This document shows positions 1-5,816 of a stretch of DNA of 12,374 nucleotides, in pieces. The position numbers and the translations under genes are program-made. This stretch comes from DTU018 sp003444615. Lineage in GTDB: Bacteria > Bacillota > Syntrophomonadia > Syntrophomonadales > Syntrophomonadaceae. The notes below the pieces were generated by a model. It was not told where the DNA came from. It was given only the letters and a program-made list of their open reading frames with translations, and ran no database searches. Each line of letters begins with the position of its first letter. Positions within the stretch are counted from its first letter, which is position 1. The stretch spans positions 1-12,374 of the forward strand of contig JBASMO010000064.1 in assembly GCA_049656905.1 (NCBI GenBank), in the 5' to 3' direction.

Positions 1-90
1 ACCTCTCGCACTTCGGTTCTTGCTGTTCAGTTTTATCAAGAACTGTGGCCTTCTCTTTGGAAGACCTGCGCTTTTTGTGGCGCATCGACT
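1..90 (-). other. Structured leader, probably 5' leader of an rRNA operon beyond the window
   Basis: Downstream of P3 the minus-strand transcript can form two consecutive hairpins. The first pairs 60-66 with 47-53 (7 bp including one G-U, loop of 6). The second pairs 37-43 with 16-22 (7 bp, loop of 14). Neither is followed by a U-run, so they are not terminators. The text around 37-24 (CTTGATAAAACTGAACA) resembles the CTTTGAAAACTGAACA-type sequence that precedes rRNA genes in many Firmicutes; that comparison is from memory. With three strong tandem promoters and the B. subtilis order bofA-rrnA, an rRNA operon just left of the window is the best explanation. No rRNA sequence itself is visible. 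Confidence 0.45.
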
Positions 91-119
91 ATCTTATCAC
101 CTGGGCCTACTGCTGTCAA
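84..119 (-). promoter_or_regulatory. Promoter P3 of a tandem set reading out of the left edge
   Basis: On the minus strand a perfect TTGACA (119-114) is followed by a 17-bp spacer and TAAGAT (96-91), giving an expected transcript start near 84. It is the closest of three same-direction promoters to the window edge. The promised transcript runs through two stem-loops (66-47 and 43-16) and off the window. No coding sequence starts on this strand before position 1. The target is inferred to be an rRNA operon. Confidence 0.7.
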
Positions 120-156
120 CCCGGTATATTCTGTCAGCCTCTGCCGCCCGCAGCGC

Positions 157-192
157 AAGATTTATATTATCATGCTGCCCTAACTGTGTCAA
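157..192 (-). promoter_or_regulatory. Promoter P2 of the tandem set
   Basis: On the minus strand a perfect TTGACA (192-187) is followed by a 17-bp spacer and TAATAT (169-164), with an expected start near 157. A 13-bp perfect palindrome, AAAACA-C-TGTTTT at 197-209, lies 4 bp upstream of the -35 box. It could be part of an A/T-rich upstream element or an operator. The -10 is a weaker match than that of P1. Confidence 0.65.
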
Positions 193-251
193 GATTAAAA
201 CACTGTTTTGTAGGGGCATAATAAAGGCACTTCGCATTGCATGCGCAGCAC

Positions 252-288
252 CTTTTGTATTATACATGAAGCTAATTGTTTTTGACAA
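252..288 (-). promoter_or_regulatory. Promoter P1 of the tandem set
   Basis: On the minus strand TTGTCA (288-283) is followed by an 18-bp A/T-rich spacer and a perfect TATAAT (264-259), with an expected start near 252. It lies about 40 bp downstream of the ferredoxin subunit stop at 329. No clean terminator separates that operon from this promoter, so read-through from the oxidoreductase operon is possible. Confidence 0.65.
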
Positions 289-328
289 CACTCAACTTTG
301 CGCCAAACCTGGCGGGGGTTTCCAGTGG

Positions 329-592
329 TTAAATGGCCTTCTTGGCGCGTTTCTTTTCTATATATATAGCTGCATCCGGACAAACCATTTCACAGATCAG
401 GCAAGCAATGCAGCTTTCTTCGTCCTTAGGTTTAACCGTTGGTGTGCCGTACACCCCCAATTTTTCCGACCAAATTAATACGTCATTAGGGCATTTTTCT
501 TTACACAAACCACAACCCTTACAATAATCGGGAAAGATGTGAAAATTGGCTTTTTCCATAGGAATTGATATTGGTTCTAATTTTTTGGTCAT
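329..592 (-). CDS. 2-oxoacid:ferredoxin oxidoreductase, delta (ferredoxin-like) subunit
   Basis: An 87-residue cytoplasmic protein with two [4Fe-4S] motifs: C24-x2-C27-x2-C30-x3-C34-P and C61-x2-C64-x2-C67-x3-C71-P. This is the PorD/KorD/VorD fold, which passes electrons from the catalytic subunits to free ferredoxin. The length and the roughly 20-residue leader before the first cluster fit the family. It is the last gene of a four-subunit set. Its ATG follows the gamma stop directly, with no gap, which suggests translational coupling. A GGAAGGGG stretch inside the end of the gamma gene can serve as ribosome binding site. No convincing intrinsic terminator follows; only a 5-bp GC hairpin without a U-run lies at 301-314. 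Confidence 0.92.
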   Translation of the reverse strand: MTKKLEPISIPMEKANFHIFPDYCKGCGLCKEKCPNDVLIWSEKLGVYGTPTVKPKDEESCIACLICEMVCPDAAIYIEKKRAKKAI

Positions 593-1174
593 TTATTTTG
601 CCACCCCTTCCTTAAGGGCTTTCTCTGCCATCTGTTTGCCGATTTCCAGGGCTTTGTGATTAAGCTCACGTAAATCCGGGTTCTTTTCAAATTTGTGGCC
701 CAATTTATTCTCTAAGGCTTCTTGAGCAGCTTCAAAGGAAACCACCTTGGTCAGCCCGATAACCGCTCCCATAATAATTATATTGAATACCCGCGGATGG
801 AGCTCGTTATTAGCGGTGTTAATGGCTGGCAAGCCCATGATTTGTTTGGCCTCTTTCGGTAACTCGTCCGGATCTACATTAAAACCGTCATCATAAACGA
901 ACAGGGTTTTGTTATCCGAATAGCTGGCGGTTCTTCCCACAGCTCGTTGGCTCATGGCAATGACTACATCGGCTTTGTTAAATTTGGGAGCTCCGATACG
1001 GTTATCGCTTACCTGAATAAAAGCTATAGATACGCCGCCGCGTTGCTCTAACCCGAAATTGGGAATATAGACCGCCTGTTTATTCTCATTATAAGCAGCT
1101 TCAGCCAATATCTCTGCTACTGACTGTACTCCCTGTCCTCCTTCTCCCGCCAGGGCAATTCGTACTAAAGCCAT
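593..1174 (-). CDS. 2-oxoacid:ferredoxin oxidoreductase, gamma subunit
   Basis: A 193-residue protein of the pyruvate/ketoisovalerate oxidoreductase catalytic gamma family (PorG/KorC/VorC). The N-terminus carries the typical glycine-rich GEGGQGV at residues 10-16, and the body has the family pattern NFGLEQRGGVS near residue 40. In four-subunit enzymes this chain packs against the alpha subunit and contributes to the CoA and substrate region. The ATG overlaps the beta stop by one base (TAATG), so the two are probably translationally coupled. Length is normal and no frame damage is seen. The sequence alone does not tell pyruvate, branched-chain or 2-oxoglutarate specificity. Confidence 0.92.
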   Translation of the reverse strand: MALVRIALAGEGGQGVQSVAEILAEAAYNENKQAVYIPNFGLEQRGGVSIAFIQVSDNRIGAPKFNKADVVIAMSQRAVGRTASYSDNKTLFVYDDGFNVDPDELPKEAKQIMGLPAINTANNELHPRVFNIIIMGAVIGLTKVVSFEAAQEALENKLGHKFEKNPDLRELNHKALEIGKQMAEKALKEGVAK

Positions 1175-1926
1175 TATTTGTCGCCTCCTTTGCTAAAGGG
1201 GCTTTTCAATTCACCCACTGGGAAATAGGGTTCCATTTCATCTTCAAGAAAATGCCAGGTCTGCTGAGCATTAGTCCGCCAGTTGGTAGGACATGTAGAC
1301 AAAACTTCCACAAAAGAAAAACCATTGCCCTCTATTTGGTTGCGCAGGGCGTTTCTTAGAAAACGTTTCAGCTGTTTATACTTAGAAACGGTAGCCCGGG
1401 CTACATAGGCTCCGTCTGGAGTTACTTGAGCAATGAATTCCGGGCCTTTGGTGGGATATCCCGTTATTTCCGGATCACGTCCATAGGGGGTTGTTTCTGT
1501 CTTTTGTCCCGGTAAGGTAGTAGGGGCCATCTGGCCGCCCGTCATGCCGTAGTTAGTATTGTTAACCAATATAAGGGTAACTTTTTCATTGCGCACGGCG
1601 GCATTCAACAGGTGCTGAGAGCCTATAGAATACCCTCCGCCATCTCCCATATATCCTATGCTTATTAATTCAGGACGGGCACGTTTAATGCCTACCATAA
1701 CAGGTGTAGTACGTCCATGATGAGTCTGCGTGGAATCACAGGCAAAGAAGTTCCAAGAAAGCAAGGAACAACCAATGTCGCACCCGAATATGGTCTGGTC
1801 TTGAATTTCCAACTCGTCAATAACTTCTCCTAAAGCTTTTAATACAATTCCATGTCCGCACCCAGGACAAAACTTGTGCGGTTTGGAAGGCAAATACCAC
1901 GATTTGGGAACTGCTGGTGTGATCAT
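1174..1926 (-). CDS. 2-oxoacid:ferredoxin oxidoreductase, beta (thiamine diphosphate-binding) subunit
   Basis: A 250-residue protein that binds thiamine diphosphate, where the 2-oxoacid is decarboxylated. Visible motifs are CPGCGHG at 20-26, the cofactor signature GDG at 94-96, and NNTNYGMTGGQ at 122-132. Cys20, Cys23, Cys49 (or Cys53) and Cys212 fit the four ligands of the buried [4Fe-4S] cluster of this enzyme class. The STCPTNW block around 212 and the C-terminal EDEMEPYFP pattern are typical of KOR/VOR-type beta chains rather than of the longer pyruvate type, so 2-oxoglutarate or a branched-chain 2-oxoacid is the likelier substrate (inference). The ATG has AAGGAGGAG eight bases upstream. 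The stop overlaps the gamma start by one base. Confidence 0.93.
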   Translation of the reverse strand: MITPAVPKSWYLPSKPHKFCPGCGHGIVLKALGEVIDELEIQDQTIFGCDIGCSLLSWNFFACDSTQTHHGRTTPVMVGIKRARPELISIGYMGDGGGYSIGSQHLLNAAVRNEKVTLILVNNTNYGMTGGQMAPTTLPGQKTETTPYGRDPEITGYPTKGPEFIAQVTPDGAYVARATVSKYKQLKRFLRNALRNQIEGNGFSFVEVLSTCPTNWRTNAQQTWHFLEDEMEPYFPVGELKSPFSKGGDK

Positions 1927-1945
1927 CTGGATGGCTCCTCCTTTC

Positions 1946-3034
1946 TTATAGTACGCTCTTTACCTTATTGATAATATCGTGATCGATAATACCAACACCA
2001 GGCATATAAAGCTGTTCGATTTTAATGGTTTCTCCATATATCTCCTGTTTAGTCAGCCGTTCAAACTGACCATAGGAGGATTCTGCTATTAAAAGTTTCT
2101 TAGCCCCGCTTTTAGCTATGGCTTCCCGCAGCTGCTGGGTTGGATAAGGTCTTAAAGTAATGGGGCGGAAATACCCGGCTTTAATGCCCTGAGCGCGTAA
2201 AGCTTTTACAGCATCATCCGCTGCCCGGGATACAACTCCGTGGGTCAGGATAATAATATCAGCGTCTTCACAGCTGTGCTCCTGCCATTCGATTAACTCG
2301 GGAGCAACGCGCTCATAATCAGCGGATAAATTCATTACTACATCATATAGTTCTTCTTCTAAACTGTATATATTGCAAAGATGCTGGGGTTCTCTATCCT
2401 CACCAATCTTGCCGGGCAATCCCAGCAGTGGGTAAGCGGGCTCTAACTCGATACCTTTTTCCTCTGGATTATACATTTCTAATGGTTCACGCATCTTAGC
2501 CTGGTAACCATCACCCAGTAAGAATGTAGGCCAACGATATTTCCAGGCTACATTAAAGCCTTTAATGGTATAATCGTAAATTTCCTGATGGGTAGCAGAT
2601 GAGTACACAACACGGTAGCCTTCTCCGTTACCCCCGAAGGTGGTAAGGGTAACTTCCTGCTGGGAATAGATAACTGTTCCAGAGGAGGGGCCGCCTCGTT
2701 GCTGAATTATGGCAAACAAGGGAAGTCGCATGGCTTCCGCCATACCAAATGGTTCTTGCATAAGCACATTGCCAGGTCCAGCAGTAGCGGTAAATGCTTT
2801 TTTACCGGCTTGAACGGCCCCACACACGGTAAATCCTGCTGATATTTCATCTTCGGTTTGCAAAAAACCACGTCCATACTTAGGGGCCAGACGAGTCCAA
2901 TAATGCATAACCTCGTTTTGGGGCGTAATTGGGTAACCAAACATAATGTCTGCACCTGCTGCCAGGGCAGCCCAGGCGATAGTTTCATTGCCCGTTAAAA
3001 ACGCCTTTTTAGTTTCATCTACAACTTTTAACAT
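1946..3034 (-). CDS. 2-oxoacid:ferredoxin oxidoreductase, alpha subunit
   Basis: The alpha chain (362 residues from ATG 3034) carries the GYPITP motif at 33-38, characteristic of 2-oxoacid:acceptor oxidoreductase alpha subunits. The conserved TEDEISAG and TATAGPG blocks follow, then the C-terminal transketolase-like region. Together with beta it forms the active site for CoA-dependent oxidative decarboxylation with ferredoxin as acceptor. Start choice is awkward. An in-frame GTG at 3049 gives 367 residues but abuts the AGGAGG Shine-Dalgarno with no gap. ATG 3034 has a long 14-base spacing but a plausible N-terminus. I prefer ATG 3034. A 19-bp gap separates it from beta. It is preceded by a P-loop NTPase gene in the same operon. 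Confidence 0.9.
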   Translation of the reverse strand: MLKVVDETKKAFLTGNETIAWAALAAGADIMFGYPITPQNEVMHYWTRLAPKYGRGFLQTEDEISAGFTVCGAVQAGKKAFTATAGPGNVLMQEPFGMAEAMRLPLFAIIQQRGGPSSGTVIYSQQEVTLTTFGGNGEGYRVVYSSATHQEIYDYTIKGFNVAWKYRWPTFLLGDGYQAKMREPLEMYNPEEKGIELEPAYPLLGLPGKIGEDREPQHLCNIYSLEEELYDVVMNLSADYERVAPELIEWQEHSCEDADIIILTHGVVSRAADDAVKALRAQGIKAGYFRPITLRPYPTQQLREAIAKSGAKKLLIAESSYGQFERLTKQEIYGETIKIEQLYMPGVGIIDHDIINKVKSVL

Positions 3035-3069
3035 AATGTGGGTTTGCACCTCCTATTACACCTTGTTTC

Positions 3070-3741
3070 TTACCACACTGCAGCAGGCATATAGCGAGTA
3101 ATCCATTTAACCGGAACACCAAAATCAGGGCTCCATTTATCAGCTAGTTTGCGGTCCACTGCTATATAGTCTACCGGTATTCCTAATTCTTCAGCGCATT
3201 CCAGAATTACTTGGGTTCCTTTCTCTATAACTTCTGAGGTGGTTTCATCACCTAAATGTGTATTGGCCACCAGCGCATCAACCCTTCCTAACTCCTTAAC
3301 ATACTCAATTATCCGGCCTTTTGTGCTGGTCATAGGCCGGGAATAATTTATCACCGCTATAACGCGTAGTTCGGTAGATGTGTCGGCGCCTTCTACCAGA
3401 TTAAGAGTTTGGGCTCCATAAACACCGTAGCCAACGTCCAGAATGATGTCTCCTTCTCGTCTTAAGGCCCAGCGAGCCGCAGGAACCAACATGGCACCTG
3501 TTTCACCTAATCCAAAGGAGTTGGCGGGAGTAAGTCCTATCACCGTCAATCCCTTTTGTTCCAAGAGTTCTTTGAGGGGTCTTAACGTATAAAAAGGCTC
3601 TACCGTATCAAGGTCTACCAGGGTCACCTGGCGTCCCTGCGATTTCAGCTCTAGAGCCCGGTTGATTGCCATTTCGCTTTTTCCGCTGGCATATTCTCCT
3701 ACATATGCTTCAACAACCCTTGATAGCGAAAACCTTAACAC
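3070..3741 (-). CDS. P-loop NTPase (SIMIBI-like), first gene of the oxidoreductase operon; function unknown
   Basis: A 223-residue soluble protein. A Walker A loop GEYASGKS lies at 15-22, and an acidic VDLDTVEPFYTLR segment around 42-54 resembles the switch I region of ParA/MinD/CooC/Mrp-type NTPases. A Walker B-like ILDVGYG is at 100-106, and NYSRP plus NTHLGDET fit late base-recognition loops. I do not recognise a named family. Known SIMIBI relatives insert metal clusters or act in positioning and maturation, so help in assembling the neighbouring iron-sulfur enzyme is possible but only inferred. The GTG start at 3741 is the only one: TGA lies two codons upstream in frame (TGA-GGG-GTG), and no other start precedes the Walker A loop. 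Its Shine-Dalgarno-like G-run abuts the start. A four-codon ORF, ATG-AGG-GGG-TGT-TAA from 3749, overlaps the start. Confidence 0.8.
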   Translation of the reverse strand: MLRFSLSRVVEAYVGEYASGKSEMAINRALELKSQGRQVTLVDLDTVEPFYTLRPLKELLEQKGLTVIGLTPANSFGLGETGAMLVPAARWALRREGDIILDVGYGVYGAQTLNLVEGADTSTELRVIAVINYSRPMTSTKGRIIEYVKELGRVDALVANTHLGDETTSEVIEKGTQVILECAEELGIPVDYIAVDRKLADKWSPDFGVPVKWITRYMPAAVW

Positions 3742-3778
3742 CCCCTCATGGAGTCGGTTTTATCTAATTTAGGCTGAT

Positions 3779-3814
3779 TTTTATAAGTATAAAGATTTTT
3801 TAATTGTGCGTCAA
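3779..3814 (-). promoter_or_regulatory. Promoter of the NTPase-oxidoreductase operon
   Basis: On the minus strand TTGACG (3814-3809) is separated by exactly 17 A/T-rich bp from TATACT (3791-3786), each a 5 of 6 match to the sigma-A consensus. The expected start near 3779 gives a leader of about 38 bases before GTG 3741. The 3742-3982 stretch holds no gene. The rest is A/T-rich sequence in which I see no riboswitch or operator. Confidence 0.75.
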
Positions 3815-3982
3815 TAATTATCTGAAATATGATAAATAATACTCACATTTGATTGTTTATGTTATACGGCTCTGTAACCATTTTGGGCCAGCCCCTTTTA
3901 TTGTGACTGCCTCGCGGCTAATTGCCAAGATAGTTAGATATATTGTGATGTTTTTTCCTTCTATTTATGTTAGCTGCTGAGC

Positions 3983-4005
3983 AAAAAAAAAGAGCGTTGC
4001 GCTCT
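3983..4005 (-). terminator. Intrinsic terminator after bofA
   Basis: The minus strand reads AGAGCG-CAA-CGCTCT (4005-3991) followed by a run of eight T (3990-3983). This closes the dnaX-to-bofA cluster 16 bases after the bofA stop and separates it from the oxidoreductase operon downstream. Confidence 0.88.
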
Positions 4006-4020
4006 GCCTGCTTGTTTTGT

Positions 4021-4287
4021 TTACATCATAAGCAGCTGAAAACAGACCAGCAACAGGATACCGGGTAAGCCTAAAAACCCCGCAATCAAAACGGTAATTA
4101 TGTTAATGGGCAGTGAAAAACTAAAATAACCGGCAATATAGTTTACTACCAAAAGCAGTATAAGACCTATTGCGGAATTAAACAACAACTTCCACAATAG
4201 TTTTATGGGCTTCATAAATACTTGAGCTACCAAATACAGAATCACCAGCAGAAACAAAGCCGCCATTATTACATTAATTATTTCCAT
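4021..4287 (-). CDS. bofA: Pro-sigma-K processing inhibitor BofA
   Basis: An 88-residue hydrophobic protein with membrane segments near residues 5-24 and 37-52, and a hydrophobic C-terminal segment containing PINIITVLIAGFLGLPGILL, the conserved BofA signature. In Bacillus, BofA sits in the outer forespore membrane and, with SpoIVFA, holds the SpoIVFB protease inactive until the forespore signal arrives, timing sigma-K activation. The length matches B. subtilis BofA (about 87). The ATG at 4287 lies inside the end of yaaL (14-bp overlap) and has a GGGGGAG Shine-Dalgarno. Place and order match Bacillus. It is the clearest sign that the organism forms endospores. Confidence 0.9.
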   Translation of the reverse strand: MEIINVIMAALFLLVILYLVAQVFMKPIKLLWKLLFNSAIGLILLLVVNYIAGYFSFSLPINIITVLIAGFLGLPGILLLVCFQLLMM

Positions 4288-4561
4288 CCAACTCCCCCTT
4301 TTTAACCGGACATTTATATCCGTCCCTAAGCTTAATCCTGCGGATCAGATAATCATATCTCTGTTCAGCCGCTTTGAGACGAAAGACGGCATAATCAACC
4401 ATGTCTGGTTCCTGGGCTTGAGTGAAAAGGCAGCGGGCTTCAACTAGTTCTTGGTAAGCTCCTTCCAAAAGCTGTTCATCAGTTATAATACTGGTTAGCT
4501 CCTTAGGTTGACTTGATTCCAGTATTTGCTTGGCTTTTGTCAATAAACATTTGTTTTTCAC
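4274..4561 (-). CDS. yaaL: YaaL-family protein (DUF2508)
   Basis: A 95-residue, charged, probably helical soluble protein of the YaaL type; function unknown. The recognisable part is LLEGAYQELVEARCLFTQAQ and the RLKAAEQRYDYLIRRIK helix. Position between recR and bofA is conserved in Bacillus and Clostridia. An in-frame TTG at 4582 would add seven residues, but GTG 4561 has a good GGAAGGA six bases upstream, so I place the start there. It overlaps bofA by 14 bp. The 101 bp up to the recR stop hold no clear terminator or promoter. Confidence 0.82.
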   Translation of the reverse strand: MKNKCLLTKAKQILESSQPKELTSIITDEQLLEGAYQELVEARCLFTQAQEPDMVDYAVFRLKAAEQRYDYLIRRIKLRDGYKCPVKKGELDGNN

Positions 4562-4662
4562 AGCATATCCTTCCGCATACAAAAGCGGTTGTTAAATAAT
4601 ATGCTGTGTTAATAATAGTTATGTCTAGGTGCTGTAATCCCTTTTGCCCCAAACATTTTTAG

Positions 4663-5256
4663 TTAAATATCGCTTCTGCCTTCCAGGGCTCGGCGCAGGG
4701 TTATTTCATCAGTAAACTCAATATCTCCGCCCACTGGTAACCCGTGGGCTAAGCGGGTGACTCTCACATTATGAGGTTTGGCTAAATCTGCTATATAGCG
4801 TGATAATACCTCCCCGTCTATATCGGGATTTAAGGCTAAAACCATTTCCCCAATATCACCTGAAGCTAGTTGCTCTATCAGGGGCTGAAGGTGCAGATCA
4901 TCTAAATTGAAACCCTCCATTAGATGAAAGTTCTTGTTAAGCACATAATAGCGCCCGTGAAATCCCGTGCGCTCAATAGCAATCACATCACTGGTTTCTT
5001 CCACCACACACAGCAGCCGGCGATTACGTCCCTGGTCTTGACATATGGCACAGGGGTCAATATCGGTTAAGCATCCACAGGTCGAACAAGGAGATACCTT
5101 TTCCCGGGCATCGATAATGGCTTGGGCTATCTGGCGGGCTTCGTTTTCCGGCAGTTTCAAAATAAAAAGCGCCAGCCGCTGGGCGGTTTTAGGCCCGATA
5201 GTAGGAAGCTTCAACAGTTGATCGATTAAGTTTTCTAGAGGTCGGGCTAAACGCAA
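4663..5256 (-). CDS. recR: Recombination mediator protein RecR
   Basis: RecR works with RecO (and RecF) to load RecA on gapped single-stranded DNA during recombinational repair. The protein has an N-terminal helix-hairpin-helix (LPTIGPKTAQRLA, residues 18-30), a zinc finger with Cys57, Cys60, Cys69 and Cys72, then a Toprim domain (VVEETSDVIAIERTG onward, with ALNPDIDGE) and the C-terminal LAHGLPVGGDIEFTDEITL block. The frame is open back to 5370, but the upstream 38 residues are basic and unlike RecR. TTG 5256 has AAGGGGG eight bases before it and gives 197 residues, placing the zinc cysteines at the numbers known from E. coli RecR, so I choose it. The 197-bp gap to ybaB is unusually wide for this cluster. 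Confidence 0.95.
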   Translation of the reverse strand: MRLARPLENLIDQLLKLPTIGPKTAQRLALFILKLPENEARQIAQAIIDAREKVSPCSTCGCLTDIDPCAICQDQGRNRRLLCVVEETSDVIAIERTGFHGRYYVLNKNFHLMEGFNLDDLHLQPLIEQLASGDIGEMVLALNPDIDGEVLSRYIADLAKPHNVRVTRLAHGLPVGGDIEFTDEITLRRALEGRSDI

Positions 5257-5453
5257 CCTGATATCCCCCTTACTGGTAGTACGACTTTCTCTTGACTCAG
5301 GTTTCCTTTCATGTTGCTTCTTCGCTGTCGCTCCTCGCATCTTGGAGCGAGCCGGCCAACGCTCCTGCAAAGCCTTCTATGTGGGCATCGCCCTCTGCAG
5401 ATGCTGCATCCGAGACGGTGTTTTCATTCATCGTAGCCTGCTTTTCAGGTAAC
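5257..5453 (-). other. Extra DNA between ybaB and recR, with a repeat-like segment and a 40-codon ORF
   Basis: The ybaB-recR gap is normally a few tens of bases; here it is 197. On the minus strand, TGCGAGGAGCGACAGCGAAG and the GAAGCAA that follows (about 5343-5314) resemble the dispersed TCATTGCGAGGAGCGAAG...GAAGCAATCTC palindromic repeat seen in many bacterial genomes; the consensus is quoted from memory. A 40-codon ORF runs from ATG 5431 to TGA 5309. It begins MNENTVSDAASAEGD, is rich in Ala, Glu, Asp, Ser and Gly, and has a poor Shine-Dalgarno. I cannot tell whether it is translated. Confidence 0.4.
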
Positions 5454-5783
5454 TTATAGCCCCGGTATGTTTAATCCTCCGGTGATGCGGGCCATTTCAG
5501 CAGACACCATTTCCTGAGATTTACGAATTCCTTCGTTAACCGCTGCTACCACCAGATCTTCCAGCATTTCTACATCATCAGGGTCAACGGCTTCGGGGCT
5601 GATTTTAACGGAAATCAATTCCTGCTTGCCATTAACTACTACGGTCACTGCACCTCCGCCGGCGCTAGCTTCAATTTCTCTTTGCTCAAGTTCTGCCTGC
5701 ATTTTTACAATTTGCTCTTGAACTTTCTTAGCCTCTTTGAGCATCTTGCTCATGTTCCCGCCCATGCCCGGACCAAACTTCAT
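5454..5783 (-). CDS. ybaB: YbaB/EbfC-family nucleoid-associated protein
   Basis: A 109-residue DNA-binding protein of the YbaB/EbfC (B. subtilis YaaK) family, which forms tweezer-like dimers and coats the nucleoid. It shows the usual Gly/Met-rich N-terminus (FGPGMGGNMSKMLKEAKKVQ), a long N-terminal helix, then the GGGAVTVVVNGKQELISVKI beta-strand block and a C-terminal helix ending in GGLNIPGL. The ATG at 5783 has a clear AAGGAGG eight bases upstream. It lies 33 bp downstream of dnaX, whose co-transcription with ybaB and recR is typical. Confidence 0.95.
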   Translation of the reverse strand: MKFGPGMGGNMSKMLKEAKKVQEQIVKMQAELEQREIEASAGGGAVTVVVNGKQELISVKISPEAVDPDDVEMLEDLVVAAVNEGIRKSQEMVSAEMARITGGLNIPGL

Positions 5784-5816
5784 ATATTGAACCTCCTTAT
5801 AATTTAGATTTCAAAT

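Noticed and set aside
301..314. Hairpin CGCCA-AACC-TGGCG after the delta subunit gene
   Set aside because: Only 5 bp and no T-run on either strand, so not called a terminator.
425..437. Half of the TTAGGTTTAACC palindrome inside the delta subunit gene
   Set aside because: The second arm is broken and it lies in coding sequence, so it is most likely chance.
20..478. Rightward 152-codon frame at the left edge
   Set aside because: It runs antisense through the ferredoxin subunit gene and the tandem promoter region. Its composition is not protein-like in any family I know.
4562..4662. Promoter between recR and yaaL
   Set aside because: A TAGACA and a TATTAT are present but at a 20-bp spacing; other pairs are too close. 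Read-through from recR is simpler.
5257..5370. 38-residue N-terminal extension of RecR
   Set aside because: It is basic and unlike RecR, while TTG 5256 has a good ribosome binding site and restores the standard length and zinc-cysteine numbers.
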